Shown here: positions 8,834 to 18,162 of the stretch, in pieces
How the letters are laid out: every line of letters begins with the position of its first letter
Position numbering within the stretch: position 1 is the first letter of the stretch
Source of the DNA: Hyphomonadaceae bacterium
GTDB lineage: Bacteria > Pseudomonadota > Alphaproteobacteria > Caulobacterales > Hyphomonadaceae
NCBI GenBank assembly: GCA_027482995.1
Contig: JAIXVM010000064.1
Location: 1-35,894, forward strand
Length of the DNA: 35,894 nucleotides
Direction of reading: 5' to 3'
Notes under the pieces: generated by a model
What the model was told of the DNA's origin: nothing
The model's database searches: none
The model's input: only the letters and a program-made list of their open reading frames with translations
Made by a program: the position numbers and the translations under genes

Positions 8834-9853
8834 TCAATTGATCCAGCGATTGGCGCGTTCGAGCAGGCCGATCGTGCTGGCATGGAGCTGGTCGCCGGTG
8901 GCTTTCGGCGCCTTGCCGGCGCAGGCGCGCGCATAGGTGCCTTCCAGGATGATGCCGAGCTTGTAGCAGGCGAGCACGCCGTACCAGTGGATTTGCGCGA
9001 GATCGCGCGTGGTCTGCTTTGCGTAATGTGCGACGAGTTCGTCCGCAGACGGAAAGCCTTCCCAGGGCGTGACCGTGACGGCGCTGCCCTCGCTCTCCGG
9101 CCATGTGGCCAGCAGCCAGCCGAGATCGAGCAGCGGATCGCCGATGGTGGTGAGTTCCCAGTCGACGATGGCGGCAAGGCGCGGCGCGTCGAACCGGTAC
9201 ATGACATTCGCGAGGTGGTAGTCGCCGTGGATTATGCCGGGCTGGAAGGTCCGTGGGCGGTGTTCCTCAAGCCATCGGCTGACGCCGCCGATATCGGGCA
9301 GGTCTTTCAGACCGTCCCATTCTGGAAATTCGGCATAGGATTCGAGTTGCGCTTTCCAGCGGCTCACCTGGCGTTCGAGGTAGTTGTCTGGCTTGCCGAG
9401 GCCGGTGAGGCCGAGCGCGATGTAATCGAGCGCGCCGAGCGCGGCGATGCCATCGACGAGGGAGAGGCCCATCTGATGCCGCAACTCCGGGGACGAGCGA
9501 AACGGCTCCGGCAGGCCCGTGGCGGGGTTGAAGCCGTCGATCGGCTCCATCAGGTAGAAGGCAGCGCCGAGTATGGTCTCATCGGGGCAAGCCGCGATCA
9601 GTTCCGGATGCGGAACATTTGTGCCCTTGAGGGCAGCGAGGACGCGGGCCTCGCGCCGCATGGTCTCGTTGGAATTGGCGCGGAGCACTGGAGGGGGGCG
9701 GCGCAGAACATAGGTCTGCCCTGCGCGCGAAAACTTCAGGAGAATGTTTTGCGTCCCGCCGGCGAGGCGCTGTGCGTCCTCGATCGGCCCGGCGCCCAGT
9801 CCCTGAGCGTCCATCCAGTTGGCGAGAACGGCAAGATCAACGAGCGTTTCCAT
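8834..9853 (-). CDS. APH-like phosphotransferase (ACAD10/11 N-terminal type)
   Basis: A 339-residue protein-kinase-fold phosphotransferase. The nucleotide-binding N-lobe has Q-R-L-A-G-G-T-Q-N-I. The catalytic Brenner-type motif is H-G-D-Y-H-L-A-N-V-M and the metal-binding motif is V-D-W-E-L-T-T-I-G-D-P. This subgroup resembles the kinase domain of ACAD10/11 and LvaA-type proteins, which phosphorylate hydroxyacyl-CoA intermediates, rather than antibiotic kinases. A role in hydroxy-acid catabolism is inferred from that similarity. The adjacent dehydrogenase (7765-8808) could act in the same pathway. There is no clear ribosome site; the uracil-DNA glycosylase gene ends 27 bases upstream. Confidence 0.88.
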   Translation of the reverse strand: METLVDLAVLANWMDAQGLGAGPIEDAQRLAGGTQNILLKFSRAGQTYVLRRPPPVLRANSNETMRREARVLAALKGTNVPHPELIAACPDETILGAAFYLMEPIDGFNPATGLPEPFRSSPELRHQMGLSLVDGIAALGALDYIALGLTGLGKPDNYLERQVSRWKAQLESYAEFPEWDGLKDLPDIGGVSRWLEEHRPRTFQPGIIHGDYHLANVMYRFDAPRLAAIVDWELTTIGDPLLDLGWLLATWPESEGSAVTVTPWEGFPSADELVAHYAKQTTRDLAQIHWYGVLACYKLGIILEGTYARACAGKAPKATGDQLHASTIGLLERANRWIN

Positions 9854-9880
9854 GTCATCAGAGTGACGAATGCAGACGCT

Positions 9881-10525
9881 TTAGCCAAGGGCTTCCTTCG
9901 CGGCAGCGAACACGTCTTCGAACATCGCCGCAGTCAGGCGCCCCGTGTTCGTATTGTAGCGCGAGCAGTGATAGCTGGAGAGCAGGGTAACCGGCCGTCC
10001 GTTCACGGAGACATCGTAGCGCGCGGCGTGTCCGAAGGGGTGAGGCCCGGGTTTCACACCCAAAGCGCGCAGCGTGGAATCATGGCTGATCTTGCCGAGG
10101 CAAAGGATCACCTTCAGCTTGGGCAGCGACGCAATGCGCGCCGTCAGGAACGGACGGCAGGTGTTGATTTCCTCACCGACGGGTTTGTTCTCCGGCGGCA
10201 CGCAGCGCACGGCGTTGGTGATCATTGCGCCCGGCAGTTTCAACCCGTCGCCCGGATCGGCGGCGTAAGTACCTTGCGAGAAGCCGAACTTGTCCAGCGT
10301 CGCGTAAAGCAGGTCGCCTGCCCAATCGCCCGTGAACGGACGGCCCGTGCGGTTTGCTCCCGTGACACCCGGCGCGAGGCCGACGATCAGCAGCTTCGCT
10401 CCTGCATCGCCGAAGCTTGGCACCGCGCCGTTGAACCAGGTGGGCTCCTTCGCGCGCACGGCTTCGCGGTACGCCACGAGGCGCGGGCAAAGCGGGCAGT
10501 CGCGCGGGGCTTCGGCCGGTATCAT
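9881..10525 (-). CDS. uracil-DNA glycosylase, family 5 (UdgB-like)
   Basis: A 214-residue base-excision repair enzyme removing uracil, and in this family also hypoxanthine, from DNA. Motif A is G-L-A-P-G-V-T-G-A-N-R-T-G-R-P-F-T-G-D starting near residue 49. Absence of an Asp/Asn in G-L-A-P is the hallmark of family 5 as opposed to family 4. Cysteines C10, C13, C108 and C123 are placed to hold a 4Fe-4S cluster. The final motif is H186-C-S-R-Y-N-T-N-T-G-R-L-T, where the usual H-P-S has C at the second position. The start at 10525 follows AAGGA with a good spacer. A palindromic repeat separates it from the ggt gene upstream. Confidence 0.92.
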   Translation of the reverse strand: MIPAEAPRDCPLCPRLVAYREAVRAKEPTWFNGAVPSFGDAGAKLLIVGLAPGVTGANRTGRPFTGDWAGDLLYATLDKFGFSQGTYAADPGDGLKLPGAMITNAVRCVPPENKPVGEEINTCRPFLTARIASLPKLKVILCLGKISHDSTLRALGVKPGPHPFGHAARYDVSVNGRPVTLLSSYHCSRYNTNTGRLTAAMFEDVFAAAKEALG

Positions 10526-10539
10526 ATATCGTCCTTTCT

Positions 10540-10636
10540 AAGCCCCTTCTCCCTTGGGGGAGAAGGGGTTGGGGATGAGGCGGCGAAGTCAACCAGTGCC
10601 CTAACTCATCTCCCCGCGAGCGGAGAGAGGGGGCTT
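10540..10636. repeat. nested imperfect palindromic intergenic repeat
   Basis: The outer arms are AAGCCCC (10540-10546) and GGGGCTT (10630-10636). Inside lies a perfect 11-bp hairpin, 10543-10553 with 10558-10568 (CCCCTTCTCCC / GGGAGAAGGGG). There is also GGGGATGAG (10571-10579) pairing with CTCATC-T-CCCC (10605-10615). The look is that of a dispersed REP/MITE-like element common between proteobacterial genes. It fills almost the whole gap between ggt and udg and would fold in their shared transcript. Confidence 0.75.
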
Positions 10637-10642
10637 CAGGGT

Positions 10643-12555
<1,913 letters not shown>

Positions 12556-12556
<1 letters not shown>

Positions 12557-12978
12557 CACTCTGATCCTTCGCGCTTGCTGGCCCGTCTTGGGAAATAATG
12601 GCTCGCGAGCCGCGTCGCGATCCGCTGCCCGGCGACGGCAAACCCGGCCTCGGCATTCACGGCGGCGCCGTCGCATGATTCGTAATCCTCGCTGACGCGG
12701 GAAAAGGCGTCGTTGAACTCCTGCACCATCGAGGAGCGCAGGGCGCCCGGCTCCGGCGCCTCATAGGCCAGCATGTTCGCCATGTAGCGGCGCCAGTACT
12801 GGTCATCCTTGCCATTGCAGCGCACCCGGATCGCATGGGCGGAGCCCAGCAGGCGCGCCAGTTCGGCAGCGTCACGGAAATAATCGGGCCCGCGCGTCGG
12901 CAAGCCGGACTGCGCAGAGCTTGTGCCGGCCATCAAGGCAAGGCTAATCACGATGGCATGAAAACGTGTCTTCTTCAT
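12556..12978 (-). CDS. TIGR02301-family exported protein of unknown function
   Basis: A 140-residue secreted protein resembling the alphaproteobacterial TIGR02301 family. It has a Sec signal peptide ending near S-S-A-Q (residue 21), then A-A-E-L-A-R-L-L-G-S-A-H-A-I-R-V-R-C and W-R-R-Y-M-A-N-M-L, with a second Cys in Y-E-S-C-D. The two cysteines may form a disulphide. No activity is known for the family to my knowledge. The ATG at 12978-12976 starts M-K-K-T-R, and in-frame starts further upstream would spoil the signal peptide. Its first seven codons lie inside the first seven codons of the opposite-strand dehydrogenase gene. It is the first gene of the minus run with ggt. Confidence 0.82.
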
Positions 12979-13953
12979 GCGCGGACTTTCGCGCGCCTTC
13001 GCCCGCGGCTCAAGGGGCTCGACGCCGCTGTTCGCTTTGTCACCATCGATGATGCCGGAAAGGCGCACGATGGCTGGACCAGCACGGCGCTGGCCGATTT
13101 GCCCCCGTTGGACATGGCTTTCGGCAGTTCGGACGCCTTCTTTGCCCCGTCCGTGCGCGAATTCATGACCGGACTGCTGAAAAGCCCCTCGCTCGACTGG
13201 TTCCAGTCAGCCGCCGCCGGCATCGAGAATCCCGCCCTCGTGATGATCGGCCAGAAGGTCAAACACTACACAACGAATCACACCCAGGCCGAATCAATGG
13301 CGGAATGGGCCCTCTGGCAGGCGCTGGATTTCCTGCGCGCCGGCCCCGCTCACCGCGCCCAGCAAGCTGCCGGCCAATGGCAGCGGGTGAAAGCGCGCGA
13401 GATTCGCGGCTCGCGCTGGCTGGTGGTCGGCTATGGCTCGATCGGCGAGGCGGTCGGTCGCCGTGTGACCGCGCTGGGCGGCGAGGTGACCGGCATTCGG
13501 CGCTCCCCCGGCCCGGCGACAGGTGCCGCGCGGATCGTGCCGCCGTCGGCGTTGATGGCCGAGCTGCCGGGCGCCGACGTCGTGCTGCTCTGCTCGCCCC
13601 ACACACCGGAGACGGAGAACATGGCGAATGCCGCCTTCTTCGCGGCGATGCAGCCTGAGGCGCTGTTCATGAACCTCGGGCGCGGCGCGCTGGTGGATGA
13701 GGACGCGCTCATAGCGGCGCTGGATGCGGGCCGCCCGGCCTTCGCCGCGCTGGATGTGACGCGCACCGAACCCCTGCCTCCGGACAGCCCGCTCTGGCGC
13801 CATCCCGGAATTGCCATCACGCCGCATGATAGCTCGGATACGCCTGGAACGGTGGCGGGCGCCGACGAGACTTTTCTCGCCAATCTCACGCGCTATCTGC
13901 AGGGCGAGCCCTTGAAACATCTGGTTGACCGCGCGGCTTTCGTTTCGGGTTGA
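12958..13953 (+). CDS. D-2-hydroxyacid dehydrogenase
   Basis: A 331-residue NAD(P)H-dependent reductase of 2-oxo acids, glyoxylate/hydroxypyruvate-reductase-like. The coenzyme site is V-V-G-Y-G-S-I-G-E-A-V-G (starts about 156). The catalytic triad is R242 (N-L-G-R-G-A-L-V-D), E271 (T-R-T-E-P-L-P) and H290 (I-T-P-H-D-S-S). The ATG at 12958 gives M-K-T-C-L-L-H-A-R-T-F, the first strand of the fold. A later start would lose it, so the 21-base overlap with the opposite gene is probably real. The N-terminal domain is short and somewhat divergent. It is followed after 21 bases by the sugar dehydrogenase gene on the same strand. Confidence 0.9.
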   Translation: MKTCLLHARTFARLRPRLKGLDAAVRFVTIDDAGKAHDGWTSTALADLPPLDMAFGSSDAFFAPSVREFMTGLLKSPSLDWFQSAAAGIENPALVMIGQKVKHYTTNHTQAESMAEWALWQALDFLRAGPAHRAQQAAGQWQRVKAREIRGSRWLVVGYGSIGEAVGRRVTALGGEVTGIRRSPGPATGAARIVPPSALMAELPGADVVLLCSPHTPETENMANAAFFAAMQPEALFMNLGRGALVDEDALIAALDAGRPAFAALDVTRTEPLPPDSPLWRHPGIAITPHDSSDTPGTVAGADETFLANLTRYLQGEPLKHLVDRAAFVSG

Positions 13954-13974
13954 CCCGCCAACGGAGAATTTCCC

Positions 13975-15156
13975 ATGTTGCATCTGAAATCGATCGCGCT
14001 GGCCGCGGTGTCCGCTTTTGCACTGGCCGCCTGCGCGAGCCCCGGATCGGATGCGCCCGCGTCCGAGGCGGCCGCGGCTGATGTCGGCTTCCTGATTTCA
14101 GGCACCGATGGCTCGTCCGTTCGGGCGGTGGCGCTCGAGACGTTCGACAATCCCTGGGCGATGACCTTCCTGCCGGACGGGCGCGCGCTGGTGACCGAAA
14201 AAGGCGGCGTCATCTGGCTGCTCGATGCAAACGGCAAGAAAGCCGGCAAGGTGACGGGCGGGCCGGAAGTGGAGGCGCGCGGTCAGGGCGGCCTCGGCGA
14301 CATCATCCTGCATCCGGACTTTGCGACGACCGGCCAGATCTACCTCTCGTATGCCGAGCGCGACGCGGACAATGATGAGCTTTCCGGCGCGGCGGTGGAG
14401 ATCGCGAAACTCACGCTTGGCGAAACCGGCGGCGTGCTCAGCGAACGCAGCGTCCTTTGGCGCCAGTTTGAGTCTGTGGAGGGGAACGGGCATTACGGCC
14501 ACCGCCTCGCCGTCTCGCCGGACCGGTTCCTGTTCATCAGTTCGGGCGAGCGCCAGAAGTTCACGCCGGCGCAGGACATGGGCTCGACACTCGGCAAGGT
14601 GGTCCGTCTGAACCTGGATGGCAGCGTGCCGGCCGACAATCCGTTCGCGGCGCAGGGCGGCCCGGCCGCCGAAGTCTGGACGCTCGGCCACCGCAATCCG
14701 CTCGGCCTCGCCTTCGCAGCCGACGGCAAGCTCTGGCTGCACGAGATGGGCCCGCGCCACGGCGATGAGCTGAACCTGATCGTCCGTGGGCAGAATTATG
14801 GCTATCCGGAAGTCTCGAACGGCAACCATTATGATGGACGGGACATTCCCGATCATCCCACCCGTCCGGAGTTTGCAGCGCCCGCTACCTTCTGGGTGCC
14901 GGCGATCAGCCCGGCTGGCCTCGACATCTATGAAGGCGCGCTGTTTCCCGCCTGGGCAGGCAATGCTCTGATCGGCGGGTTGTCGTCCGAGGCGCTGGTC
15001 CGGGTCGCCATCGCTGCTGACGGCAAGGCGGCGGAGGCCGCGCGGTATGAATCGGGCAAGCGCGTGCGCGAGGTCGAAGAAGGCCCGGACGGCGCGGTCT
15101 ATGTTCTGGAAGACAAGGAAGACGCACGCCTGTTGCACCTCACACCCCCGCAGTAG
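13975..15156 (+). CDS. PQQ-dependent aldose sugar dehydrogenase (YliI/Asd-like), lipoprotein
   Basis: A 393-residue six-bladed beta-propeller of the soluble glucose dehydrogenase family, expected to oxidise aldose sugars in the periplasm with PQQ. It has a signal peptide with an L-A-A-C lipobox (residues 17-20) and D-N-P-W-A-M-T-F-L-P-D-G-R at the first blade. Also present are G-H-Y-G-H-R-L (catalytic His position), G-H-R-N-P-L-G-L, and E-M-G-P-R-H-G-D-E-L-N, a signature of the family. GGAG sits nine bases before the ATG. No PQQ biosynthesis genes lie in this window, so cofactor supply cannot be judged. It is likely co-transcribed with the upstream dehydrogenase. Confidence 0.9.
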   Translation: MLHLKSIALAAVSAFALAACASPGSDAPASEAAAADVGFLISGTDGSSVRAVALETFDNPWAMTFLPDGRALVTEKGGVIWLLDANGKKAGKVTGGPEVEARGQGGLGDIILHPDFATTGQIYLSYAERDADNDELSGAAVEIAKLTLGETGGVLSERSVLWRQFESVEGNGHYGHRLAVSPDRFLFISSGERQKFTPAQDMGSTLGKVVRLNLDGSVPADNPFAAQGGPAAEVWTLGHRNPLGLAFAADGKLWLHEMGPRHGDELNLIVRGQNYGYPEVSNGNHYDGRDIPDHPTRPEFAAPATFWVPAISPAGLDIYEGALFPAWAGNALIGGLSSEALVRVAIAADGKAAEAARYESGKRVREVEEGPDGAVYVLEDKEDARLLHLTPPQ

Positions 15157-15178
15157 CGCCGGATTGCAAGCGCGCGCG

Positions 15179-15200
15179 ACTTGCCGCAAACGGGGCAAGT
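15179..15200. repeat. short inverted repeat upstream of corA
   Basis: ACTTGCC (15179-15185) and GGCAAGT (15194-15200) form a seven-base stem with an eight-base loop, ending 24 bases before the corA start. No T-tract follows. It may be a weak terminator for the sugar dehydrogenase or a corA leader element, or chance. Confidence 0.35.
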
Positions 15201-15224
15201 TAACGACCTGCTGGCGAGGCGCCG

Positions 15225-16244
15225 ATGATACGCACCTATTCGAATGAATCCGGCCGGTTCGTGCTGGCCGGGGACCACCTGGGCAGCATGGACACCGCCA
15301 TCTGGATCGATGTGCTGCGACCCACACCGGACGAGGAAACCGCGCTGGAGCGGGCATTCAATATCGGCGTGCCGACGCTCGAAGAGATGAGCGAAATCGA
15401 ACTGTCGAGCCGTCTCTATTCTGAAGACGGCGCGCATTTCCTCACGGCCAACATGCTGTCGCGCACGGACGACGACATGGTCAAAGTCTCGCCGATCACG
15501 TTCATCCTGATCAATGAGAAGATCATCACGGTGCGATACGAGGAGCCGCGCGCGATCGACGCCTTCGTGGCGCGTTGCCAGAAGAACGGCACCTATTCGG
15601 CTGACCAGATCCTCATCGGCATCCTTGAGGGCATCATCGAACGGATTGGCGACCTTCTCGAACGTGCGGGCCATGAGCTCGACATGCTCTCGAAGAAAGT
15701 GTTTTTCACCCAGGCGCCGGCCAGCGTCCGCGACGCAGCGGCGAATGCGGAAAAGAAAGCGGGGGCGGGCAAGCCGAACACGCGGCAATGCGATTTCCAG
15801 GCCGTGCTCGTGGAAGTTGGCCACAAGGGCGACCTGATCTCGAAGATCCAGGACAGCCTGATTTCCCTCCAGCGCCTGCTGGCTTTCGACACCTCACTCG
15901 CAACCGAGCGCAAGCCGGGCAAGGTGATCGATCACCGGATCAAGACGCTCGCCACCGATGTGCAAGCCCTGCGCGATCATGCCGGGTTCCTGACGCAGAA
16001 GATCAACTTCCTGCTCGATGCGACGCTCGGCATGATCAACATCCAGCAGACCGCGATCATCAAGATCTTCTCGGTCGCCGCCGTCGTGTTCCTGCCGCCA
16101 ACGCTCATCGCGTCGATCTACGGCATGAACTACAAGCACATGCCGGAACTGGACTGGGCTTACGGCTATCCGATGGCGCTGGTCCTGATGGTCCTGTCGG
16201 CCGTGCTGCCTTATCACTTCTTCAAGTGGCGCGGCTGGCTGTAA
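15225..16244 (+). CDS. corA: CorA-family magnesium/divalent cation transporter
   Basis: A 339-residue inner-membrane channel for Mg2+ (possibly Co2+, Ni2+ or Zn2+). The long N-terminal cytoplasmic domain ends in extended helices (about 115-275). Two C-terminal membrane helices follow, with the diagnostic Y-G-M-N pore motif at G300-M301-N302 followed by Y-K-H-M-P-E-L-D-W, and a C-terminus of K-W-R-G-W-L. The basic tail and length agree with CorA rather than ZntB in my judgement, although ZntB-like selectivity cannot be excluded. The start is GATG-adjacent with GAGGCGCCG upstream. It ends nine bases from the convergent SRPBCC gene. Confidence 0.93.
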   Translation: MIRTYSNESGRFVLAGDHLGSMDTAIWIDVLRPTPDEETALERAFNIGVPTLEEMSEIELSSRLYSEDGAHFLTANMLSRTDDDMVKVSPITFILINEKIITVRYEEPRAIDAFVARCQKNGTYSADQILIGILEGIIERIGDLLERAGHELDMLSKKVFFTQAPASVRDAAANAEKKAGAGKPNTRQCDFQAVLVEVGHKGDLISKIQDSLISLQRLLAFDTSLATERKPGKVIDHRIKTLATDVQALRDHAGFLTQKINFLLDATLGMINIQQTAIIKIFSVAAVVFLPPTLIASIYGMNYKHMPELDWAYGYPMALVLMVLSAVLPYHFFKWRGWL

Positions 16245-16253
16245 CCGAACCGG

Positions 16254-16772
16254 TCATTGTCCGGCAGGCACTTCGTCAGACGGCGGAGCAAGCCGGCGGG
16301 CCAGGGCGGCGTTCATGTCGGCGAGGTTTGATTCGAACTTCTGCACATCGACAAACCAGAGCAGGAGACCGGAAAACTTCTCGCCGTGCACCAGCTTCGT
16401 GCCGAATTCGGTTTCGGAGAGCAGGAAATAGTGCTCGCCGTCGAAGAGGCCCGGCACGCCGAGCCGGCCGATCCAGCGCAGTTCCTTGCCGGGCTCTGCG
16501 GCGAGCACCTTCGGCGTGAAGGTCATGGTCTGGCCGGGCTCCGGCTGCATCGTGTTGCGCAGGCGGGCGCCTTCGCGCACCTCGCCCTCCATCGACACGA
16601 TGAAGGGATTCCATTCGCCGTACCGGGCGCCGTCGGACAGCACGGCCCAGGCCGCGTCGGGGCTGGCGGGCAGGTGCGCTTCAGTGACGATTTCCTTTTG
16701 CGGGGCGAGCGCGCAAGCTGCGACGAAAGCGAGCGAGGCGGCGGCGAGCAGGAGGGCGGCGGTGCGGGTCAT
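16254..16772 (-). CDS. SRPBCC (START-like) domain lipoprotein
   Basis: A 172-residue exported protein. The signal peptide ends in a V-A-A-C lipobox near residue 20. The rest is a single SRPBCC/polyketide-cyclase-like fold: the opening strand T-E-A-H-L-P-A-S-P-D-A-A-W-A-V-L, G-E-W-N-P-F, P-K-V-L-A-A-E-P-G-K-E-L-R-W, and a long C-terminal helix. Such folds hold a hydrophobic ligand in a cavity. A lipid-anchored form suggests binding of a lipid or aromatic compound at the envelope, but the ligand is unknown. It is divergent from the LysR gene at 16867 across 94 bases, so it is a natural candidate target of that regulator. Confidence 0.82.
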   Translation of the reverse strand: MTRTAALLLAAASLAFVAACALAPQKEIVTEAHLPASPDAAWAVLSDGARYGEWNPFIVSMEGEVREGARLRNTMQPEPGQTMTFTPKVLAAEPGKELRWIGRLGVPGLFDGEHYFLLSETEFGTKLVHGEKFSGLLLWFVDVQKFESNLADMNAALARRLAPPSDEVPAGQ

Positions 16773-16866
16773 GGCAAGGTCTTTGGCTGGGTTGATGGCC
16801 AGACCTTCTCGCCAAATTGGATCATTTAGAATTGCATAATTGAGTTCAGTTGATATACAAAAACGT

Positions 16867-17742
16867 ATGATACAGCGGCAGGTGAGCTGGGATTACTGGA
16901 AGACTTTCAAGGCGGTCCTCGAAACGGGCAGCCTTTCCGCCGCGGCGCGCGCGCTCTCGATTTCGCAGCCGACCGCCGGCCGGCATATCTCGGCGCTGGA
17001 AGACGCGTTCGGCGGGCAGCTGTTCACCCGCTCCCAGTCCGGCCTCATCCCGACTCCGCTCGCCTCATCGCTCGCGCCCGGCGCAGACCAGCTCGAGACG
17101 ATCACGCAGACCCTGCTGCGCACCGCCGTCAGCGAACCGGACAGCCTGCAAGGGGTCGTGCGGATCACGTCGAGCGAGATTGTCGGCGCCGAGATCCTGC
17201 CGCCGCTGCTCGAGCGGTTTCGCCAGGAATACCCGTCCGTGCGGATCGAGCTGCACCTCAGCAATCTGCGCCAGGACCTCCTGCGCCGGGACGCCGATAT
17301 CGCGGTCCGGATGGTTCGCCCGGAACAGGGCAAACTCGTCGCGCGCAAGATCGGCGATTACGAACTTGGTCTGTATGCGCACGAAACCTATTTCGCCCGC
17401 CGCGGCGAGCCGCGCTCGGCGATGGACCTCTTGCAGCATGACCTGATCGGCCTCGACAGGGATTTCGGGCGTCTGTCGTCGTTCAACCTCGATGGCCGCC
17501 CGGTCCAGCCATCCGATTTTTCGCTGCGCTGTGACAGCGACCTTGGACAGCTCGCCTGCCTGCGCGCCGGGCTCGGCATCGGCATCTGCCAACAGCAGAT
17601 CGCCGCCCGGATGCCGGCCCTGCGCCGCGTTCTGCCGGATGTGTTTGCGGCGAGCCTGCCGGTCTGGCTGGTGATGCATGAAGACCTGAAATCGGACCGG
17701 TGCGTGCGCGCGCTCTACAATCACCTCGCCGCATCGCTCTGA
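16867..17742 (+). CDS. LysR-family transcriptional regulator
   Basis: A 291-residue regulator with an N-terminal winged helix-turn-helix (F-K-A-V-L-E-T-G-S-L-S-A-A-A-R-A-L onward, with S-Q-P-T-A-G-R-H-I as recognition helix) and a periplasmic-binding-like effector domain (R-I-T-S-S-E-I-V-G-A-E-I-L-P-P-L-L). The frame is open to a TTG at 16840, but the ATG at 16867 fits the usual short pre-helix. A GTG at 16882 is also possible, and none has a good ribosome site. The 94-base divergent gap to the SRPBCC gene is AT-rich compared with the surroundings, so it probably holds both promoters. It ends four bases from the convergent gene at 17747. Confidence 0.92.
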   Translation: MIQRQVSWDYWKTFKAVLETGSLSAAARALSISQPTAGRHISALEDAFGGQLFTRSQSGLIPTPLASSLAPGADQLETITQTLLRTAVSEPDSLQGVVRITSSEIVGAEILPPLLERFRQEYPSVRIELHLSNLRQDLLRRDADIAVRMVRPEQGKLVARKIGDYELGLYAHETYFARRGEPRSAMDLLQHDLIGLDRDFGRLSSFNLDGRPVQPSDFSLRCDSDLGQLACLRAGLGIGICQQQIAARMPALRRVLPDVFAASLPVWLVMHEDLKSDRCVRALYNHLAASL

Positions 17743-17746
17743 CGCG

Positions 17747-18160
17747 TCAGGTGGTCAAGCCTTCGGCGCGGCGCTGGGCGGCAAGTTCTGCCCGGCCATT
17801 CTCGATGCGTTTCCAGATCGGTGCGCCGTCCGGCATCGCCCGCCAGACCGGGATGACATCCTGCGGCCGCGCGCCGGCTTCAAGTTGCTCGCCGACGCTT
17901 TCGGCGACGGTGCGCAAATGGATGCCGGTCACCACGGGGCATGCGGACTCGGCCTTGAAGGTTCGCGCGAGAGCGGCGCGCAAGGCCTTCATGTCCACCT
18001 CAATGCCGCGCGGAATCTTGCGGATTGCGCTGGCGACATCGCGCGCGGTGGTCAGCAACATGATCTGCCCGCGTTTGATGTCGGCAAAATCCTTCGGGCA
18101 AGGTTTGACCTCGTGCGGCTTATTGCAGGCGAGTTTTTCGGCCCAGCTCCGGCGCGGCAT
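17747..18160 (-). CDS. small conserved protein, function uncertain (possibly MGMT-related by annotation)
   Basis: A 137-residue soluble protein beginning M-P-R-R-S-W-A-E-K-L and containing K-P-H-E-V-K-P-C-P-K-D-F, K-R-G-Q-I-M-L-L, I-P-R-G and C-P-V-V-T-G-I-H-L-R-T-V-A-E. I recall close relatives across bacteria annotated either as hypothetical or as distant members of the MGMT/alkyltransferase-like group. The canonical P-C-H-R active site is absent, so methyltransferase activity is not claimed. Conserved-looking cysteines are at K-P-C-P and A-C-P. GGAGG lies within the final codons of the AraC/GyrI-like gene, which stops two bases upstream, so the pair is surely co-transcribed. Co-expression may link it to response to small molecules. 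Confidence 0.7.
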   Translation of the reverse strand: MPRRSWAEKLACNKPHEVKPCPKDFADIKRGQIMLLTTARDVASAIRKIPRGIEVDMKALRAALARTFKAESACPVVTGIHLRTVAESVGEQLEAGARPQDVIPVWRAMPDGAPIWKRIENGRAELAAQRRAEGLTT

Positions 18161-18162
18161 GG

